Translations under genes and position numbers: made by a program
The notes under the pieces: generated by a model
What the model saw: only the letters and a program-made list of their open reading frames with translations
What the model was told of the DNA's origin: nothing
Database searches by the model: none
Origin: an uncultured Pelagibacteraceae bacterium
Lineage (GTDB): Bacteria; Pseudomonadota; Alphaproteobacteria; Pelagibacterales; Pelagibacteraceae
Assembly (NCBI GenBank): GCA_902620525.1
Contig: CACNIK010000001.1
Span: forward strand, 62,001 to 126,000
DNA length: 64,000 nt
Direction of reading: 5' to 3'
Shown: positions 9,340-19,962 of the stretch, one piece after another
Numbering within the stretch: position 1 is the stretch's first letter
How the letters are laid out: every line of letters begins with the position of its first letter

Positions 9340-11393
9340 GATATTCCTTCTAGTTTAGAAAAATTAATAAAATTATTAAAAGTATTACAAAACATTTTTA
9401 ATAACTCCAGCCTGTTATTTTTAATATCACTATTGTCGTCATTTACAATAACATTATCAAAAAATTTATCGGTGAATATCTTAATTTCTGATAGGCTTAA
9501 AAGTAATTTTTCATAATCTTTATCTTGCTCGTTTACTGTAAAAGATTTTCGAATCTCATTAAGCTTTTCAAATAAATGTTTTTCTTCGTCCTTTCTAAAT
9601 AAAACAGCATCTGGCCTACCTGATAAATTTTCTTTTGCACTTTCCACTATATTAAATGCTCTTTTGTAAGAACTAATTGCATTTATTCCTGCTTCTTTGT
9701 TTATGTATTTGTTCATTAAAGTATTTTTTTTGTAGAGGTCAAAATAATTATCACTAAAGTATGAACTTATAGAAGCTTCAATAATATCATTTTTTATATT
9801 TTTGTCTTTTAAAATATTTTTCATTCTTTCTTTGAGAAAATTTAATATTTCATTTTCAGAATTTTCATTACTCTTTGTTACACCTTGTTCCTCAAGTAAT
9901 TTTATATTGTAACTTATTAAATTTCTGAGTTTTAAATTTAATTTATTATCTATTATAGTCCGTAATAATCCAATAGCAGATCTCCTCAATGCAAAAGGAT
10001 CTTTTGAACTGGTTGGTTTTTCATTAATCATAAAAAATCCAACCAAAGTATCAATTTTATCTGAAATTGCCACAACATAGCTTATTGGTTTTTTAGAAGT
10101 CATAGAATTATTTCCTAAAGGTAGATAATGATCACTTACTGCATTTGATACATCATCTTCAAAACCCTGACTTAAAGCAAAATATTTTCCCATAAGTCCT
10201 TGTAGGTCAGGATATTCATTTACCAAGTCCGAACACAAATCTGATTTAGAGATGGATGCTGCTATTTCCGCTTTTTCTTTATTTAAGTTAAATTCATCAG
10301 CCAACATACCACTCAATTTTCTTAATCTTTGGGTTTTGTCATAAACAGAACCGAGCCCCTCATAAAATTTTATATCTTTAAGTTTTACAATTTGTTTAAT
10401 TAAATTTTTTGATTTATCTTTATCCCAAAAGAATTTAGCGTCTGCTAATCTTGCTTCTACTACTCTTTTGTTTCCATCTTTAATAAGATTGTTTGTATCC
10501 TTTTTATTTGTAACAACCAGAAAGAAATTGGTGATTTCATCTTTTTTATCTAAGATAGGAAAATATCTTTGATGATTTTGTAATGTGGAAATAATAATTT
10601 CTTTTGGTAATTCTAAATATTTTTTATCAAAATCAATTAATAGTACTTGTGGGTCTTCTACAATGTTGGTTACCTCTTTTAAAAGTTTAATGTCGTAATG
10701 ATTTTTAAAATTTTTAACTTTATAAAAACTTTCAAATTTTTTAATTATCTTTTGCTCTCTTTCTTCATGATTAAGTGTAATATTATATTTTAATAACAAT
10801 TTTTGATAATCCTTAACAGTTGTCACTTTAATAACTTTTGTATCAAGGTCTTTTTCTATTATGGTGCTGTCACTAGCTCTTAAATGGCCATAGCTAAAAG
10901 TAAGTATTTTCTTATTATATATTGCTAAAATAGATCTTAAAGGTCTCCCCCATAATAAGTCTGTATCAGACCATCTCATTGATTTTTTCCACTTAATTGA
11001 AGCTATGCTATTTACAACTATTTTTTTTAACACCTCTGAAGTTAGAGTTTCTTTGCTTCTAGTTTTTATGTAATAAAATTTTCCTTTATCGTTCTGCTTT
11101 TCCATAAGATCTTTTCGAGACGAGTTATGCGCTTTTAAAAAATTATTTATAACATCTTCCATGACACCGACTTTTGGACCTCTTATCTCTTTAGATGGAA
11201 TTTTAATTTTTTCCGAAAAATCTTTGAGAAATATTGTGAGTCTTGTTGGTGATGAAAAAGCTTTTAAAGATCCAAATTTTAAGTTTTCCTCTATTAAAGA
11301 GCTTCTAATTTTTGTTTCTAAATCATTTCTTGCATTAATTTGTAAATTGGGCGGTATCTCTTCACTATAAAGTTCTAATATAAATTCTGACAT
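9336..11393 (-). CDS. glyS: Glycine-tRNA ligase beta subunit
   Basis: A 685-residue beta subunit of the tetrameric alpha2beta2 bacterial glycyl-tRNA synthetase, the subunit that recognises and binds tRNA-Gly. The start (MSEFILELYSEEIPP), the QNHQRYFPI block and the C-terminal anticodon-binding region with RRDPFALRR-like sequence (SKDPFALRRSAIG) are typical. It follows glyQ with four bases between, and the genes must be co-expressed for a 1:1 complex. Extremely lysine/asparagine rich, as expected from the AT-rich base composition. Confidence 0.96.
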   Translation of the reverse strand: MSEFILELYSEEIPPNLQINARNDLETKIRSSLIEENLKFGSLKAFSSPTRLTIFLKDFSEKIKIPSKEIRGPKVGVMEDVINNFLKAHNSSRKDLMEKQNDKGKFYYIKTRSKETLTSEVLKKIVVNSIASIKWKKSMRWSDTDLLWGRPLRSILAIYNKKILTFSYGHLRASDSTIIEKDLDTKVIKVTTVKDYQKLLLKYNITLNHEEREQKIIKKFESFYKVKNFKNHYDIKLLKEVTNIVEDPQVLLIDFDKKYLELPKEIIISTLQNHQRYFPILDKKDEITNFFLVVTNKKDTNNLIKDGNKRVVEARLADAKFFWDKDKSKNLIKQIVKLKDIKFYEGLGSVYDKTQRLRKLSGMLADEFNLNKEKAEIAASISKSDLCSDLVNEYPDLQGLMGKYFALSQGFEDDVSNAVSDHYLPLGNNSMTSKKPISYVVAISDKIDTLVGFFMINEKPTSSKDPFALRRSAIGLLRTIIDNKLNLKLRNLISYNIKLLEEQGVTKSNENSENEILNFLKERMKNILKDKNIKNDIIEASISSYFSDNYFDLYKKNTLMNKYINKEAGINAISSYKRAFNIVESAKENLSGRPDAVLFRKDEEKHLFEKLNEIRKSFTVNEQDKDYEKLLLSLSEIKIFTDKFFDNVIVNDDNSDIKNNRLELLKMFCNTFNNFINFSKLEGIS

Positions 11394-11397
11394 AATA

Positions 11398-12276
11398 TTA
11401 CTGACTTTCTAACCATAATTTTCCGGAACCTTTAGATAGTTCTCTTATTCTGTCAATGTAGTTTGCTCTTTCTGCTACTCCTATTACTCCCCTTGCATCT
11501 AGTAAATTAAATATGTGACTAGCTTTTAAACATTGGTCATATGCTGGAAGAGCAAGTTTTTTATTTAAAAGAGATTTACATTCATTTTCAGCATGCTCAA
11601 AATTCGATAGTAAAATTTTAGTATCTGCATGTTCAAAATTATATGCTGAAAATTCTTTTTCTGATTGATTATAAATATCTTTATATTTAACTCCTTCGCT
11701 GTTCCATTCAATGTCAAAGACATTTTTCTTTCCTTGCACAAACATACATAGTCTTTCTAAACCATATGTAAGTTCAACCGGAACAGGTTTACAGTCTATA
11801 CCGGTCATTTGCTGAAAATAAGTAAATTGAGTTATCTCCATGCCATCGCACCAAACCTCCCAACCTAACCCAGCAGCTCCTAGCGTAGGGCTTTCCCAAT
11901 CATCTTCTACAAATCTTATGTCATGTTTTTTTACTTCTATTCCAATAGCCGCTAGACTTTTTAAATAAATATTTTTAATATTTTTTGGCGAAGGTTTTAT
12001 TATTACTTGAAATTGATAATAATGTTGTAATCTATTTGGATTTTCTCCATATCTACCATCGGTAGGTCGTCTTGATGGTTGAACATAAGCCGCTTTCCAC
12101 GGATTAGGACCTAAAGATCTTAGTGTGGTTGCAGGATGAAAGGTTCCTGCGCCCACTTCTACATCATAAGGTTGAAGCAACACACACCCATTTTTTCCCC
12201 AGAACTTTTGCAGACTCATTACTATTTCTTGAAATGTCTGACCTTTAGAATTATCGTTTTTTTTCTTTTTTAGCAT
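11398..12276 (-). CDS. glyQ: Glycine-tRNA ligase alpha subunit
   Basis: A 292-residue alpha subunit, which carries the class II active site that forms glycyl-adenylate. Family blocks [34 protein letters not shown] and [20 protein letters not shown] are all present. It abuts the sppA-like gene upstream (start at 12276, previous stop at 12277) and glyS downstream, forming one minus-strand unit. Confidence 0.97.
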   Translation of the reverse strand: MLKKKKNDNSKGQTFQEIVMSLQKFWGKNGCVLLQPYDVEVGAGTFHPATTLRSLGPNPWKAAYVQPSRRPTDGRYGENPNRLQHYYQFQVIIKPSPKNIKNIYLKSLAAIGIEVKKHDIRFVEDDWESPTLGAAGLGWEVWCDGMEITQFTYFQQMTGIDCKPVPVELTYGLERLCMFVQGKKNVFDIEWNSEGVKYKDIYNQSEKEFSAYNFEHADTKILLSNFEHAENECKSLLNKKLALPAYDQCLKASHIFNLLDARGVIGVAERANYIDRIRELSKGSGKLWLESQ

Positions 12277-13089
12277 TTATAAGCCGAATCTTTGCCATAA
12301 ACTTTTTTCTTCGAGGTTGTCCAAAATACTTTCAATTTGATTATTAACTGATGAAGATAATTTTTTTGCTAAAAATCCCTTTTGTTTTTCAAATTTTTTA
12401 ATAATTACTTTATCTCCAAATTTTTCTCTAAGTACTTGATCTGCATTTCCTATCCCATCGATTAATCCAAGTTTAAGTGCCACCGATCCTGCCCAAAATT
12501 CACCAGTAAAAATATTATTTTTTTCTGGGTCCTTAATTTTATCTCCCCTACTTTGCTTTACGATTTTTATGAAGTCTGAGTGCAAGTCTAATTGTATTTT
12601 TTTCAATCTTTCAACATCCTCTTGCTTTTCTTCTACAAAAGGATCTAGTGTGCTTTTATTTTTACCTGCTGTATAAATTCTTCTTTCAACCCCAATCTTT
12701 TTAATTAGATCTTTGAAACCAAATGACGCCGATATCACCCCAATAGATCCGATTATAGAACTTGAATTAGCGTAGATTTCGTCTCCAGCGCATGCAATAA
12801 AATAACCACCTGATGCAGCTACATCCTCGGCAAATATAATAACTTTAGTCTTATTTTTTTGAGCTAATTGTCTGATATAACTATAAATCAAATGTGATTG
12901 AACTGGTGATCCTCCTGGAGAATTAATTGAGATCGCTACAGTTTTTGCTTTTTTGTAAGAAAATGCTTTTTTAAGAATTTCCTGCTGGTTAGCTAAATCT
13001 ATACCTTGTTTGAATCTTCCAACAGACCCTATCACTCCAGTCATCCTGACATGAGGTATAATTATTTTTTTTTTAAATAATGAAAACAT
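12277..13089 (-). CDS. S49-family peptidase (SppA/SohB-like)
   Basis: A 270-residue serine protease of family S49. The nucleophile serine lies in AASGGYFIACAGDEIYA and the oxyanion/substrate region in ISINSPGGSPVQSH; a conserved lysine downstream would complete the Ser-Lys dyad. It is half the length of double-domain SppA and resembles the short SohB/SppA36K type. No clear transmembrane anchor is seen beyond a mildly hydrophobic start, so its location is uncertain. Expected role is degradation of signal-peptide remnants or membrane-associated peptides. First gene of the run sppA-like, glyQ, glyS, ppdK. Confidence 0.9.
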   Translation of the reverse strand: MFSLFKKKIIIPHVRMTGVIGSVGRFKQGIDLANQQEILKKAFSYKKAKTVAISINSPGGSPVQSHLIYSYIRQLAQKNKTKVIIFAEDVAASGGYFIACAGDEIYANSSSIIGSIGVISASFGFKDLIKKIGVERRIYTAGKNKSTLDPFVEEKQEDVERLKKIQLDLHSDFIKIVKQSRGDKIKDPEKNNIFTGEFWAGSVALKLGLIDGIGNADQVLREKFGDKVIIKKFEKQKGFLAKKLSSSVNNQIESILDNLEEKSLWQRFGL

Positions 13090-13231
13090 AAACGAGTATT
13101 AATATTTTACTTATATCAATACTATAAAAAATTTTAATCAATTATTACGCTACTCCTAGTTGAATTGAAGGTGCGGCAACAGGTTTTAAATAAGAATATA
13201 ATATTTCGGTTAGGTTGTGTAAAAACAAACT

Positions 13232-14245
13232 ATGGGATCAGTAATACCGCTTAAAAATTCTGCTAATTCTGCTTACCTTGATTTAAGAAATCTAGTAGCT
13301 AACAAATTAGGTAAGGTTGAGGAATTAATAAATCTTAAACTCGAGAGTAAGGTTGATCTTATTCAAAAAATGACAAAACATCATTTAAATTCAGGTGGCA
13401 AAAGACTTAGGGCTCTTTTAACTTTAGGCTCAGCAAAATTAGCTGGTTATGATTTGGGGGATAGAGATATTAATCTGGCTAGTTGTGTTGAATTAATTCA
13501 CTCTGCAACTTTATTACACGACGATGTAATTGATGAGAGTGATTTAAGAAGAGGAAATAAAACCACAAACAATATTTGGGGGAATCAATCTTCAATTTTG
13601 ACTGGAGACTATCTATTGAGTAGATGTTTTGAAATTATGGTAGATGATGGAGATTTGGAAATATTAAAATTATTATCTTCTACTTCATCCAAAATTGCAC
13701 AGGGAGAAGTTTTGCAATTACAACACAAAGGTGAAGCAGATCTTTTGGAAGAAACATATACAAAAATTATCAATTTAAAAACAGCTGCTTTATTTTCTGC
13801 GGCAACTAAAACAGGTGCTTGTTTAGGTAAACTTAACATTAAGGAAAAGGAGGCATTAGCCTCTTATGGAAAAAATCTTGGTCTGGCTTTTCAAATTGCT
13901 GACGATGCTTTGGATTACTTTGCCAAAGAAATTTTATTCGGAAAAGAAGTTGGTAAAGATTTTTACGAAGGCAAAACAACATTACCTTTGATAATAATTT
14001 TTCAAAGAGCAAATGATGAGGAAAGAGATTTTTTAAAAGAAATATTTAAGAAAGAAAAAAGAACTGAAGATGATTTTAGTGAAGTATTATCACTTATAAA
14101 TAAATATAAAGCAGTAGAAAAAAGTTTAAAAAGAGCTGAATATTTTGTAAACGTTTCAAGAGACGCGTTAGCTATTTTTCCAAATAGTAAAGAAAAAAAT
14201 ATTTTACAAAACTTATCAAGTTTTAGTTTAAATAGATCGTTCTAA
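13232..14245 (+). CDS. ispB: Polyprenyl (octaprenyl-type) diphosphate synthase
   Basis: A 337-residue trans-prenyltransferase expected to build the long side chain of ubiquinone by adding isopentenyl diphosphate units to farnesyl diphosphate. The first aspartate-rich motif is HDDVID (96-101) and the second is ADDALDYF. The GGKRLRALL substrate-binding motif is at 55-63. It is longer than FPP synthases and most like IspB. Chain length cannot be read from sequence. It diverges from the sppA-like gene across 142 bases and its last four bases overlap convergent pdxH. Confidence 0.92.
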   Translation: MGSVIPLKNSANSAYLDLRNLVANKLGKVEELINLKLESKVDLIQKMTKHHLNSGGKRLRALLTLGSAKLAGYDLGDRDINLASCVELIHSATLLHDDVIDESDLRRGNKTTNNIWGNQSSILTGDYLLSRCFEIMVDDGDLEILKLLSSTSSKIAQGEVLQLQHKGEADLLEETYTKIINLKTAALFSAATKTGACLGKLNIKEKEALASYGKNLGLAFQIADDALDYFAKEILFGKEVGKDFYEGKTTLPLIIIFQRANDEERDFLKEIFKKEKRTEDDFSEVLSLINKYKAVEKSLKRAEYFVNVSRDALAIFPNSKEKNILQNLSSFSLNRSF

Positions 14246-14871
14246 GGATATAAAAGTTCCTTTTTCCAACTTCCGTTTTCTTTTTTGTAATTTAATCTCT
14301 CATGTATTCGGCCCTCCCCATCTAACCAGAATTCAATTTGAGATGGTATTAATCTCCATCCAGACCAATGCGGAGGTCTAGGTACGTTGTTAGATGGATA
14401 TTTTTTTTCATAAGTTTTAATTTTTTTTATAAAATCATCTCTCTTATCTAAAATTTCAGATTGAGAGGAAGCCCAAGCACCAATTTTATTTTTATATGGT
14501 CTTGAATTATAATAATCATCCGCCTCTTTATCAGTAACTTTTTCAACTTCACCTACTATTCTTACTTGTCTTCTAATACTTTTCCAATGAAAACACATAG
14601 ATGATTTTTTATTATTTTTTAAATCATTTCCCTTTTTACTATTAAAATTTGTATAAAAGACAAATCCTTTATCACTCAACCCTTTAAGCAAGACCATTCT
14701 TACGCTTGGTTGATTGTCGTCATTCACTGTGGCAACTGCTACAGCATTAGGGTCATTAATTTCAGTCTCCTCAGCTTTAGCGAACCATTTCTTGAATAAT
14801 TCTATTGGATTATTGGCTTCTTCAAAGCATTTATCCAAGCCTAGAGAATTTTTGCCATTATTTTGATTCAT
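14242..14871 (-). CDS. pdxH: Pyridoxamine 5'-phosphate oxidase
   Basis: A 209-residue FMN enzyme oxidising pyridoxine or pyridoxamine 5'-phosphate to pyridoxal phosphate. Recognised by DPNAVAVATV, PSVRMVLLKG, GFVFYTNFNSKKG, the RQVRIVGEVEKV strand, and the C-terminal PSQIEFWLDGEGRIHERLNY signature. It diverges from aroC with only 34 bases between starts, so the two promoters must interleave, and it overlaps the 3' end of ispB by four bases. Confidence 0.96.
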   Translation of the reverse strand: MNQNNGKNSLGLDKCFEEANNPIELFKKWFAKAEETEINDPNAVAVATVNDDNQPSVRMVLLKGLSDKGFVFYTNFNSKKGNDLKNNKKSSMCFHWKSIRRQVRIVGEVEKVTDKEADDYYNSRPYKNKIGAWASSQSEILDKRDDFIKKIKTYEKKYPSNNVPRPPHWSGWRLIPSQIEFWLDGEGRIHERLNYKKENGSWKKELLYP

Positions 14872-14905
14872 AATTTATTTAAAATAATTTATACATTAAA
14901 TAATT

Positions 14906-15988
14906 ATGTCTTTTAATACTTTTGGAAAAATTTTTAGGTTCACAACTTGGGGGGAGTCCCACGGGCCAGCTATTGGTTGTATAGTTGATGGTTGTCCGCC
15001 AAATATTCCTATTTCTGAGAAAGAAATTCAAAGAGATATGGATAAAAGAAGGCCTGGGCAATCAAAATTTACTACGCAAAGGAAAGAAAGTGATAAAGTT
15101 TCCATTTTATCTGGAGTCTTCCAAGGTAAAACTACGGGAACTCCTATTTCAATGATTATTTATAATGAGGACAAAAGATCTAGAGATTATGAGTCTATCA
15201 AAGATAAATTTAGGCCGGGACATGCTGACTTCACCTATTTTAAAAAGTACGGTATAAGGGATTATAGGGGCGGCGGACGTCAATCTGCTAGAGAAACTGC
15301 AAGCAGAGTTGCAGCAGGAGCTATAGCAAAAATTGTTCTTAAAAAAATCATTGGAAAAAAATTTAGTATAGTTGGAGCTGTAACTCAATTAGGTATTATG
15401 GGATGCAATAGTTTAAAGTGGAATGATAAAGAAATAAGAAGAAATCCATTTTTTTGTCCGGATAAGTCATCGGTAAAATTATGGGAAAAATATTTATTAG
15501 GAGTTAGAAAGTCAGGTTCATCTTGTGGAGCCGTAATAGAATTAAGGGCAAGAGGTATTCCAGTTGGATTAGGGTCTCCGATTTACTCAAAACTAGACGC
15601 AGACATAGCTTCGGCACTTATGAGTATTAACGCAGTAAAAGGAGTTAATATTGGGGCTGGGATGGGATCAGCATACTTAACTGGAGAGGAAAATTCTGAC
15701 GAAATTCGAGGTGGCACAGGAAAAATTAGTTTTAAAAGTAATAAAGCTGGAGGAATTTTGGGCGGTATCTCATCAGGCCAAGAAATTATTGCATCGTTTG
15801 CAGTTAAACCAACCTCATCTATTTTAAATAGTAGAGAGACTATAAATAAAAAAGGGAAAAATACTAAAATTTCTGTCAAAGGCAGGCATGACCCTTGTGT
15901 AGGAATTAGAGCTGTGCCTATTGGTGAAGCAATGCTGGCGTGCGTAATATTAGATCAGTATATGATGAATAAAGCCCAGTGTGGTTAA
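14906..15988 (+). CDS. aroC: Chorismate synthase
   Basis: A 360-residue AroC converting EPSP to chorismate, the last shared step to aromatic amino acids and folate; requires reduced FMN. Signatures: [16 protein letters not shown] near the N-terminus, [20 protein letters not shown] in the middle and [14 protein letters not shown] near the end. Its 3' end overlaps the convergent dxs gene by four bases. Confidence 0.97.
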   Translation: MSFNTFGKIFRFTTWGESHGPAIGCIVDGCPPNIPISEKEIQRDMDKRRPGQSKFTTQRKESDKVSILSGVFQGKTTGTPISMIIYNEDKRSRDYESIKDKFRPGHADFTYFKKYGIRDYRGGGRQSARETASRVAAGAIAKIVLKKIIGKKFSIVGAVTQLGIMGCNSLKWNDKEIRRNPFFCPDKSSVKLWEKYLLGVRKSGSSCGAVIELRARGIPVGLGSPIYSKLDADIASALMSINAVKGVNIGAGMGSAYLTGEENSDEIRGGTGKISFKSNKAGGILGGISSGQEIIASFAVKPTSSILNSRETINKKGKNTKISVKGRHDPCVGIRAVPIGEAMLACVILDQYMMNKAQCG

Positions 15989-17904
15989 TTTGATAATTTA
16001 TTTTTATTTTTTGCAAATATAATGTTGGATTTAAGAGCTTCTTCAATTTTTTCAACAATAGAATTGAAGTTTAAACCAGCTTTATCATACATTTTTTCAG
16101 GAGTATCCTGGTCTATGAAAATATCTGGTAAAAACATTGATCTAAATTTAAGTCCTTTGTCAAAAACGCCTCTATCGGAAAGAAGTTTCATAACGTGAGA
16201 GCCAAATCCTCCTATTGAGCCTTCTTCTATTGTTAAAATTAATTCATGGTTCGAAGCTATCTCAAGAATTAACTTTTCATCTAATGGTTTAGCAAATCTA
16301 GCATCTATTATTGATATCTTAATTCCTTTTTTTTCTAAAAAATCTTTAGCTTTTTTACATTCATCTAACCTAGTACCGAAATTTAATATTGCAGCTTGTT
16401 TTCCTTCACAAACTATCTTTCCTTTGCCTATTTCCAAAATTTCATCTATACCTGGCAGCTCAATACCAACACCATTTCCTCTTGGATATCTAAAAGCAGA
16501 TGGTCTATCGTTAATATGAACTGAAGTATTAATCATTTTAACTAGTTCTGACTCATCACTTGCAGCCATTACCACAAAATTAGGTAAGGTAGATAAGTAT
16601 GTTATATCGAAAGAGCCAGCATGTGTAGGTCCATCTGCACCCACTAATCCTGCTCTATCTATTGCAAATCTTACTGGGAGAGATTGCAAAGCAACATCAT
16701 GTACAACTTGATCGTAAGCTCTTTGTAAAAATGTTGAATAAATAGCAGCATATGGCTTATATCCTTCAGTGGCTAAACCAGCAGCAAATGTTACTGCATG
16801 CTGCTCAGCTATACCTACATCGAACATTCTATCAGGAAATCTTTTTTCAAATAAATTAAGGCCAGTCCCAGATGGCATAGCCCCTGTAATACCAATAATT
16901 TTAGTATCTTTCTCAGCGTGTTTTATTAAAGTTTCTGAGAATACTTTTGTATATGAGGGTACATTAGATTTTGATTTACTTTGTTGCCCTGTAGAAATAT
17001 TAAATTTTGAAACTCCATGATATTTATCTCCGGACTCCTCTGCTGGTTTGTAACCTTTTCCTTTTTGAGTTATAGCGTGAATTAAAATTGGTCCTTCGTG
17101 TTTAGATTTTTTCACATTTTCCAAAATTTGAACTAAATAATCAACATCGTGTCCATCAATTGGTCCAATGTAGTAAAAACCTAGTTCGCTGAACAACGTG
17201 CCTCCTGTCACAATACCTCTCAAAATATCTTCTGCTTTTCCGGCTTTTTGGCTAAACCTTTTGGAAAATGCTGAGGTAATTAATTTAATTGTTTCTCTTA
17301 AACTAAAATATAGCTTTCCTGATAATAATTTTGCTAAATATTTGCTCATTGCTCCGACTGGTTTGGCGATGGACATTTTGTTATCATTCAAAATAACAAC
17401 TAATTTAGATTTTAATGCACCAGCGTTATTCATTGCTTCATAGGCCATTCCAGCGCTCATAGCACCGTCTCCTATTACTGCTATTACATTATTGTTGTCA
17501 TTTGACAGTTTCTTTGCAACTGACATTCCTAAAGTTGAAGAAATTGAAGTTGAACTATGTGCTGCACCAAATGGATCATACTCACTTTCTCCTCTTTTTG
17601 TGAAGCCCGATAACCCCCCACCTTTTCTTAAAGTTCTAATTTCATTTTTTCTACCTGTTATTATTTTATGAGGATAGCACTGGTGACTTACATCCCAAAC
17701 TAATTTGTCTTTTGGAGTGTTAAAAACATAATGTAAAGCAACGGTTAATTCTACTACACCTAGGCCGGCACCTAAATGACCACCCGTTTCTGAAACTACA
17801 TCTATTAACTCTGTTCTCAGCTCTTCAGAAATTTGTTTTAAGTCTTTCTTTTCAAATTTTCTAAGATCTGAGGGATAATTAATTTTATCTAGTAATTTAA
17901 CCAT
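15985..17904 (-). CDS. dxs: 1-deoxy-D-xylulose-5-phosphate synthase
   Basis: A 639-residue thiamine-diphosphate enzyme joining pyruvate and glyceraldehyde 3-phosphate, the entry step of the MEP isoprenoid pathway. The ThDP motif [18 protein letters not shown], the transketolase-like central domain ([29 protein letters not shown]) and the [14 protein letters not shown] segment are intact. It directly follows the short-chain prenyl synthase gene with one shared base, giving an xseB-ispA-dxs operon, the common proteobacterial arrangement. Confidence 0.97.
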   Translation of the reverse strand: MVKLLDKINYPSDLRKFEKKDLKQISEELRTELIDVVSETGGHLGAGLGVVELTVALHYVFNTPKDKLVWDVSHQCYPHKIITGRKNEIRTLRKGGGLSGFTKRGESEYDPFGAAHSSTSISSTLGMSVAKKLSNDNNNVIAVIGDGAMSAGMAYEAMNNAGALKSKLVVILNDNKMSIAKPVGAMSKYLAKLLSGKLYFSLRETIKLITSAFSKRFSQKAGKAEDILRGIVTGGTLFSELGFYYIGPIDGHDVDYLVQILENVKKSKHEGPILIHAITQKGKGYKPAEESGDKYHGVSKFNISTGQQSKSKSNVPSYTKVFSETLIKHAEKDTKIIGITGAMPSGTGLNLFEKRFPDRMFDVGIAEQHAVTFAAGLATEGYKPYAAIYSTFLQRAYDQVVHDVALQSLPVRFAIDRAGLVGADGPTHAGSFDITYLSTLPNFVVMAASDESELVKMINTSVHINDRPSAFRYPRGNGVGIELPGIDEILEIGKGKIVCEGKQAAILNFGTRLDECKKAKDFLEKKGIKISIIDARFAKPLDEKLILEIASNHELILTIEEGSIGGFGSHVMKLLSDRGVFDKGLKFRSMFLPDIFIDQDTPEKMYDKAGLNFNSIVEKIEEALKSNIIFAKNKNKLSN

Positions 17905-18779
17905 TAATATTTTCTTTCTAAAATAAAATTTACGATATCTTTTAAATCGTTTGCTTTATTTCCATGTTTTTCAAGTTTTCTCAATATCTTTTTTTTTAAG
18001 TTAATAGCATAATCATAAGCATAATTATATCCTACTAAATTAATAATTGTAGATTTTCCCTTTTTTTTATCTTTATTGACTGTTTTGCCGGTATATTTTG
18101 ATTTTCCCTTAACGTCCAAAAAATCATCTGCCAATTGAAATAGTAGACCAATATCCTCACCTAATTTAATCAGATCGATATTTTCTTTTTCACCTTTACC
18201 AGCAATTTGGCCAGCAGCAAAACAACAAAAGCTAAATAATTTTCCTGTTTTTTTTCTTTGCATATTAACTATGTCTTTAAAATTCTTTCTTTTTTTTTCA
18301 TATTTTAAATCTAGTTCCTGACCTCCTGCTATTCCTGTATGACCAGAGCACTCTGCTAACTTTTTAATAAGTAAAACTTTATTTTTATCTTTAATTTTAA
18401 ATCTGTTATCGGAGATCATTTCAAATGCTAAAGTTAATAGAGAATTTCCCGCTAATACTGCTGTAGACTCTCCGTATTTAATATGAGCCGTAGCCTTTCC
18501 TCTTCTAAGCTTATCATTATCCATACAAGGTAGATCGTCATGAATTAATGAGTACGAGTGAATACATTCTACAGCGCCACAAATATTTAATAATTTATTT
18601 GTTTTAAGATTATATAATTTTCCAGTAGCAAAAGTAACGCTTGATCTAATTTTTTTTCCCCCAGATAGAACACCGTAGTTCATAGGATTAATTAGCAAAC
18701 TTCTTTTTTGACCTTTTAGGTATTTCTTTAAAAATAAATCAATTTTTTTGGCATTTAATTTTAATTTATTTTTTAGCAT
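17904..18779 (-). CDS. ispA: Farnesyl/geranylgeranyl diphosphate synthase family
   Basis: A 291-residue short-chain prenyl transferase. The aspartate-rich motifs are [10 protein letters not shown] (first, with the two-residue insertion typical of bacterial FPP synthases) and LADDFLD (second), with GGKKIRSSV upstream. Expected product is farnesyl diphosphate feeding IspB and undecaprenyl synthesis. Lies between xseB (14-base overlap) and dxs in one operon, supporting the IspA call over a GGPP synthase. Confidence 0.92.
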   Translation of the reverse strand: MLKNKLKLNAKKIDLFLKKYLKGQKRSLLINPMNYGVLSGGKKIRSSVTFATGKLYNLKTNKLLNICGAVECIHSYSLIHDDLPCMDNDKLRRGKATAHIKYGESTAVLAGNSLLTLAFEMISDNRFKIKDKNKVLLIKKLAECSGHTGIAGGQELDLKYEKKRKNFKDIVNMQRKKTGKLFSFCCFAAGQIAGKGEKENIDLIKLGEDIGLLFQLADDFLDVKGKSKYTGKTVNKDKKKGKSTIINLVGYNYAYDYAINLKKKILRKLEKHGNKANDLKDIVNFILERKY

Positions 18780-18990
18780 TTTTTTTACCTGATGAATTAA
18801 TCTCTTTTAGTTTTTTTTTAAAGAGATCATCCATGTGTTTATTCAATTTAAGAAGCATATCATAGTCATCAGTATGGTTTTCAAGATTTGTTTCATCTTT
18901 CTCAATTTTATCTAAAATTTTATTGATTTCTTCTTTGGTCTCTTTTATTGATTTGTTCTTAATATCTGCTGGAATATTTTTAATAGTCAT
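18766..18990 (-). CDS. xseB: Exodeoxyribonuclease VII small subunit
   Basis: A 74-residue, highly charged alpha-helical protein. The spacing of SIKETKEEINKILDKIE and the LLKLNKHMDDLFKKKLKEI helix fits XseB, which binds the large subunit XseA in exonuclease VII. Sequence alone is weak evidence for so short and biased a protein, but the xseB-ispA-dxs order is classical and decides the call. It starts only 21 bases from the divergent tsaC gene. Confidence 0.8.
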   Translation of the reverse strand: MTIKNIPADIKNKSIKETKEEINKILDKIEKDETNLENHTDDYDMLLKLNKHMDDLFKKKLKEINSSGKKNAKK

Positions 18991-19011
18991 TTATTGTATA
19001 TTAAATAAATT

Positions 19012-19962
19012 ATGAAGAATATCTATTCAAATATAATCAAATTTAATTCTAAGAATTTAATTAAAATTATTAATATTCTTAAAAAAAATGGCATAATTGG
19101 TTTGCCAACAGAGACTGTATATGGTTTAGCTGGAAATGCATATTCTAACAACGCAATTAAAAAAATTTTTAAGATTAAAAAGAGATTAAAAAAAAATCCC
19201 CTTATAATTCACTACTATAGCTTGAGTAACGCCAAAAAGGATGTAATTCTAGACAAAAAATTTTTAAAAATTTACAAAAAATTTAGTCCAGGGCCAATTA
19301 CTTATATTGTGAAGAAAAAAATTCATTCTAAAATTAAACCTCTGGCCTGCGCAAATTTGAAAACTGTTGGTATAAGATTTCCGAAAAATAAAATAATTAG
19401 AAAATTATTGAAAAAACTCGAATTTCCTTTAGCAATGCCAAGCGCCAATAAGTCATCTGGTGTGAGCCCAGTAAAACCTATGGATGTTTTTGAGGAGTTT
19501 AATAATAAAATTAAAGTGATTGATGGAGGTATTTCTAATATTGGAATAGAGTCAACTGTTTTAAATTTAGTTGGTAAAATATGTATTTTAAGACCAGGAG
19601 TAATTACCCCTAAACAAATTGAAAATGTTTTAAAAATAAAACTAAATACTTTAACAAAACAAACAGTTGTTAAATCGCCTGGATCTTTTAAAAAACATTA
19701 TTCACCAGGCATACCTGTATATATAAATAAAAATAAATGTCCTGATAAATATGCATTCATAACTTTTGGAAAAAAATACCCTGTGACAAGAAATTCTTTT
19801 AACTTAAGTAGAAAATCTAATTTAAATGAGGCTGCTAGAAACTTATATAAGTTTTTTAGAAATATTAAAAAAAGAGGATATAAGAAAATTTATGTTGCAA
19901 AAGTTCCAAATACAGGAATTGGAATTGCTATTAATGATAGACTTAAAAGAGCTTCAAAATAA
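19012..19962 (+). CDS. Threonylcarbamoyl-AMP synthase (Sua5/TsaC family)
   Basis: A 316-residue member of the Sua5/YrdC/YciO family that makes threonylcarbamoyl-AMP for t6A37 modification of ANN-decoding tRNAs. The N-terminal YrdC domain has GIIGLPTETVYGLAGNA and KKRLKKNPLIIH, then SANKSSGVSP and STVLNLVGKICILRPG. A C-terminal extension (about residues 205-316, SPGSFKKHYSP onward) matches the Sua5 domain, so this is the long Sua5 type rather than short TsaC. The stop overlaps the ABC ATPase start by one base. Confidence 0.93.
   Translation: MKNIYSNIIKFNSKNLIKIINILKKNGIIGLPTETVYGLAGNAYSNNAIKKIFKIKKRLKKNPLIIHYYSLSNAKKDVILDKKFLKIYKKFSPGPITYIVKKKIHSKIKPLACANLKTVGIRFPKNKIIRKLLKKLEFPLAMPSANKSSGVSPVKPMDVFEEFNNKIKVIDGGISNIGIESTVLNLVGKICILRPGVITPKQIENVLKIKLNTLTKQTVVKSPGSFKKHYSPGIPVYINKNKCPDKYAFITFGKKYPVTRNSFNLSRKSNLNEAARNLYKFFRNIKKRGYKKIYVAKVPNTGIGIAINDRLKRASK

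Noticed and set aside
13145-13228. Minus-strand frame ending KPVAAPSIQLGVA in the gap between the sppA-like gene and ispB
   Set aside because: It has no ATG or GTG; the only start would be TTG at 13228 with no ribosome-binding site, and it gives just 27 residues. The peptide looks less AT-biased than its surroundings but I cannot support it as a gene.
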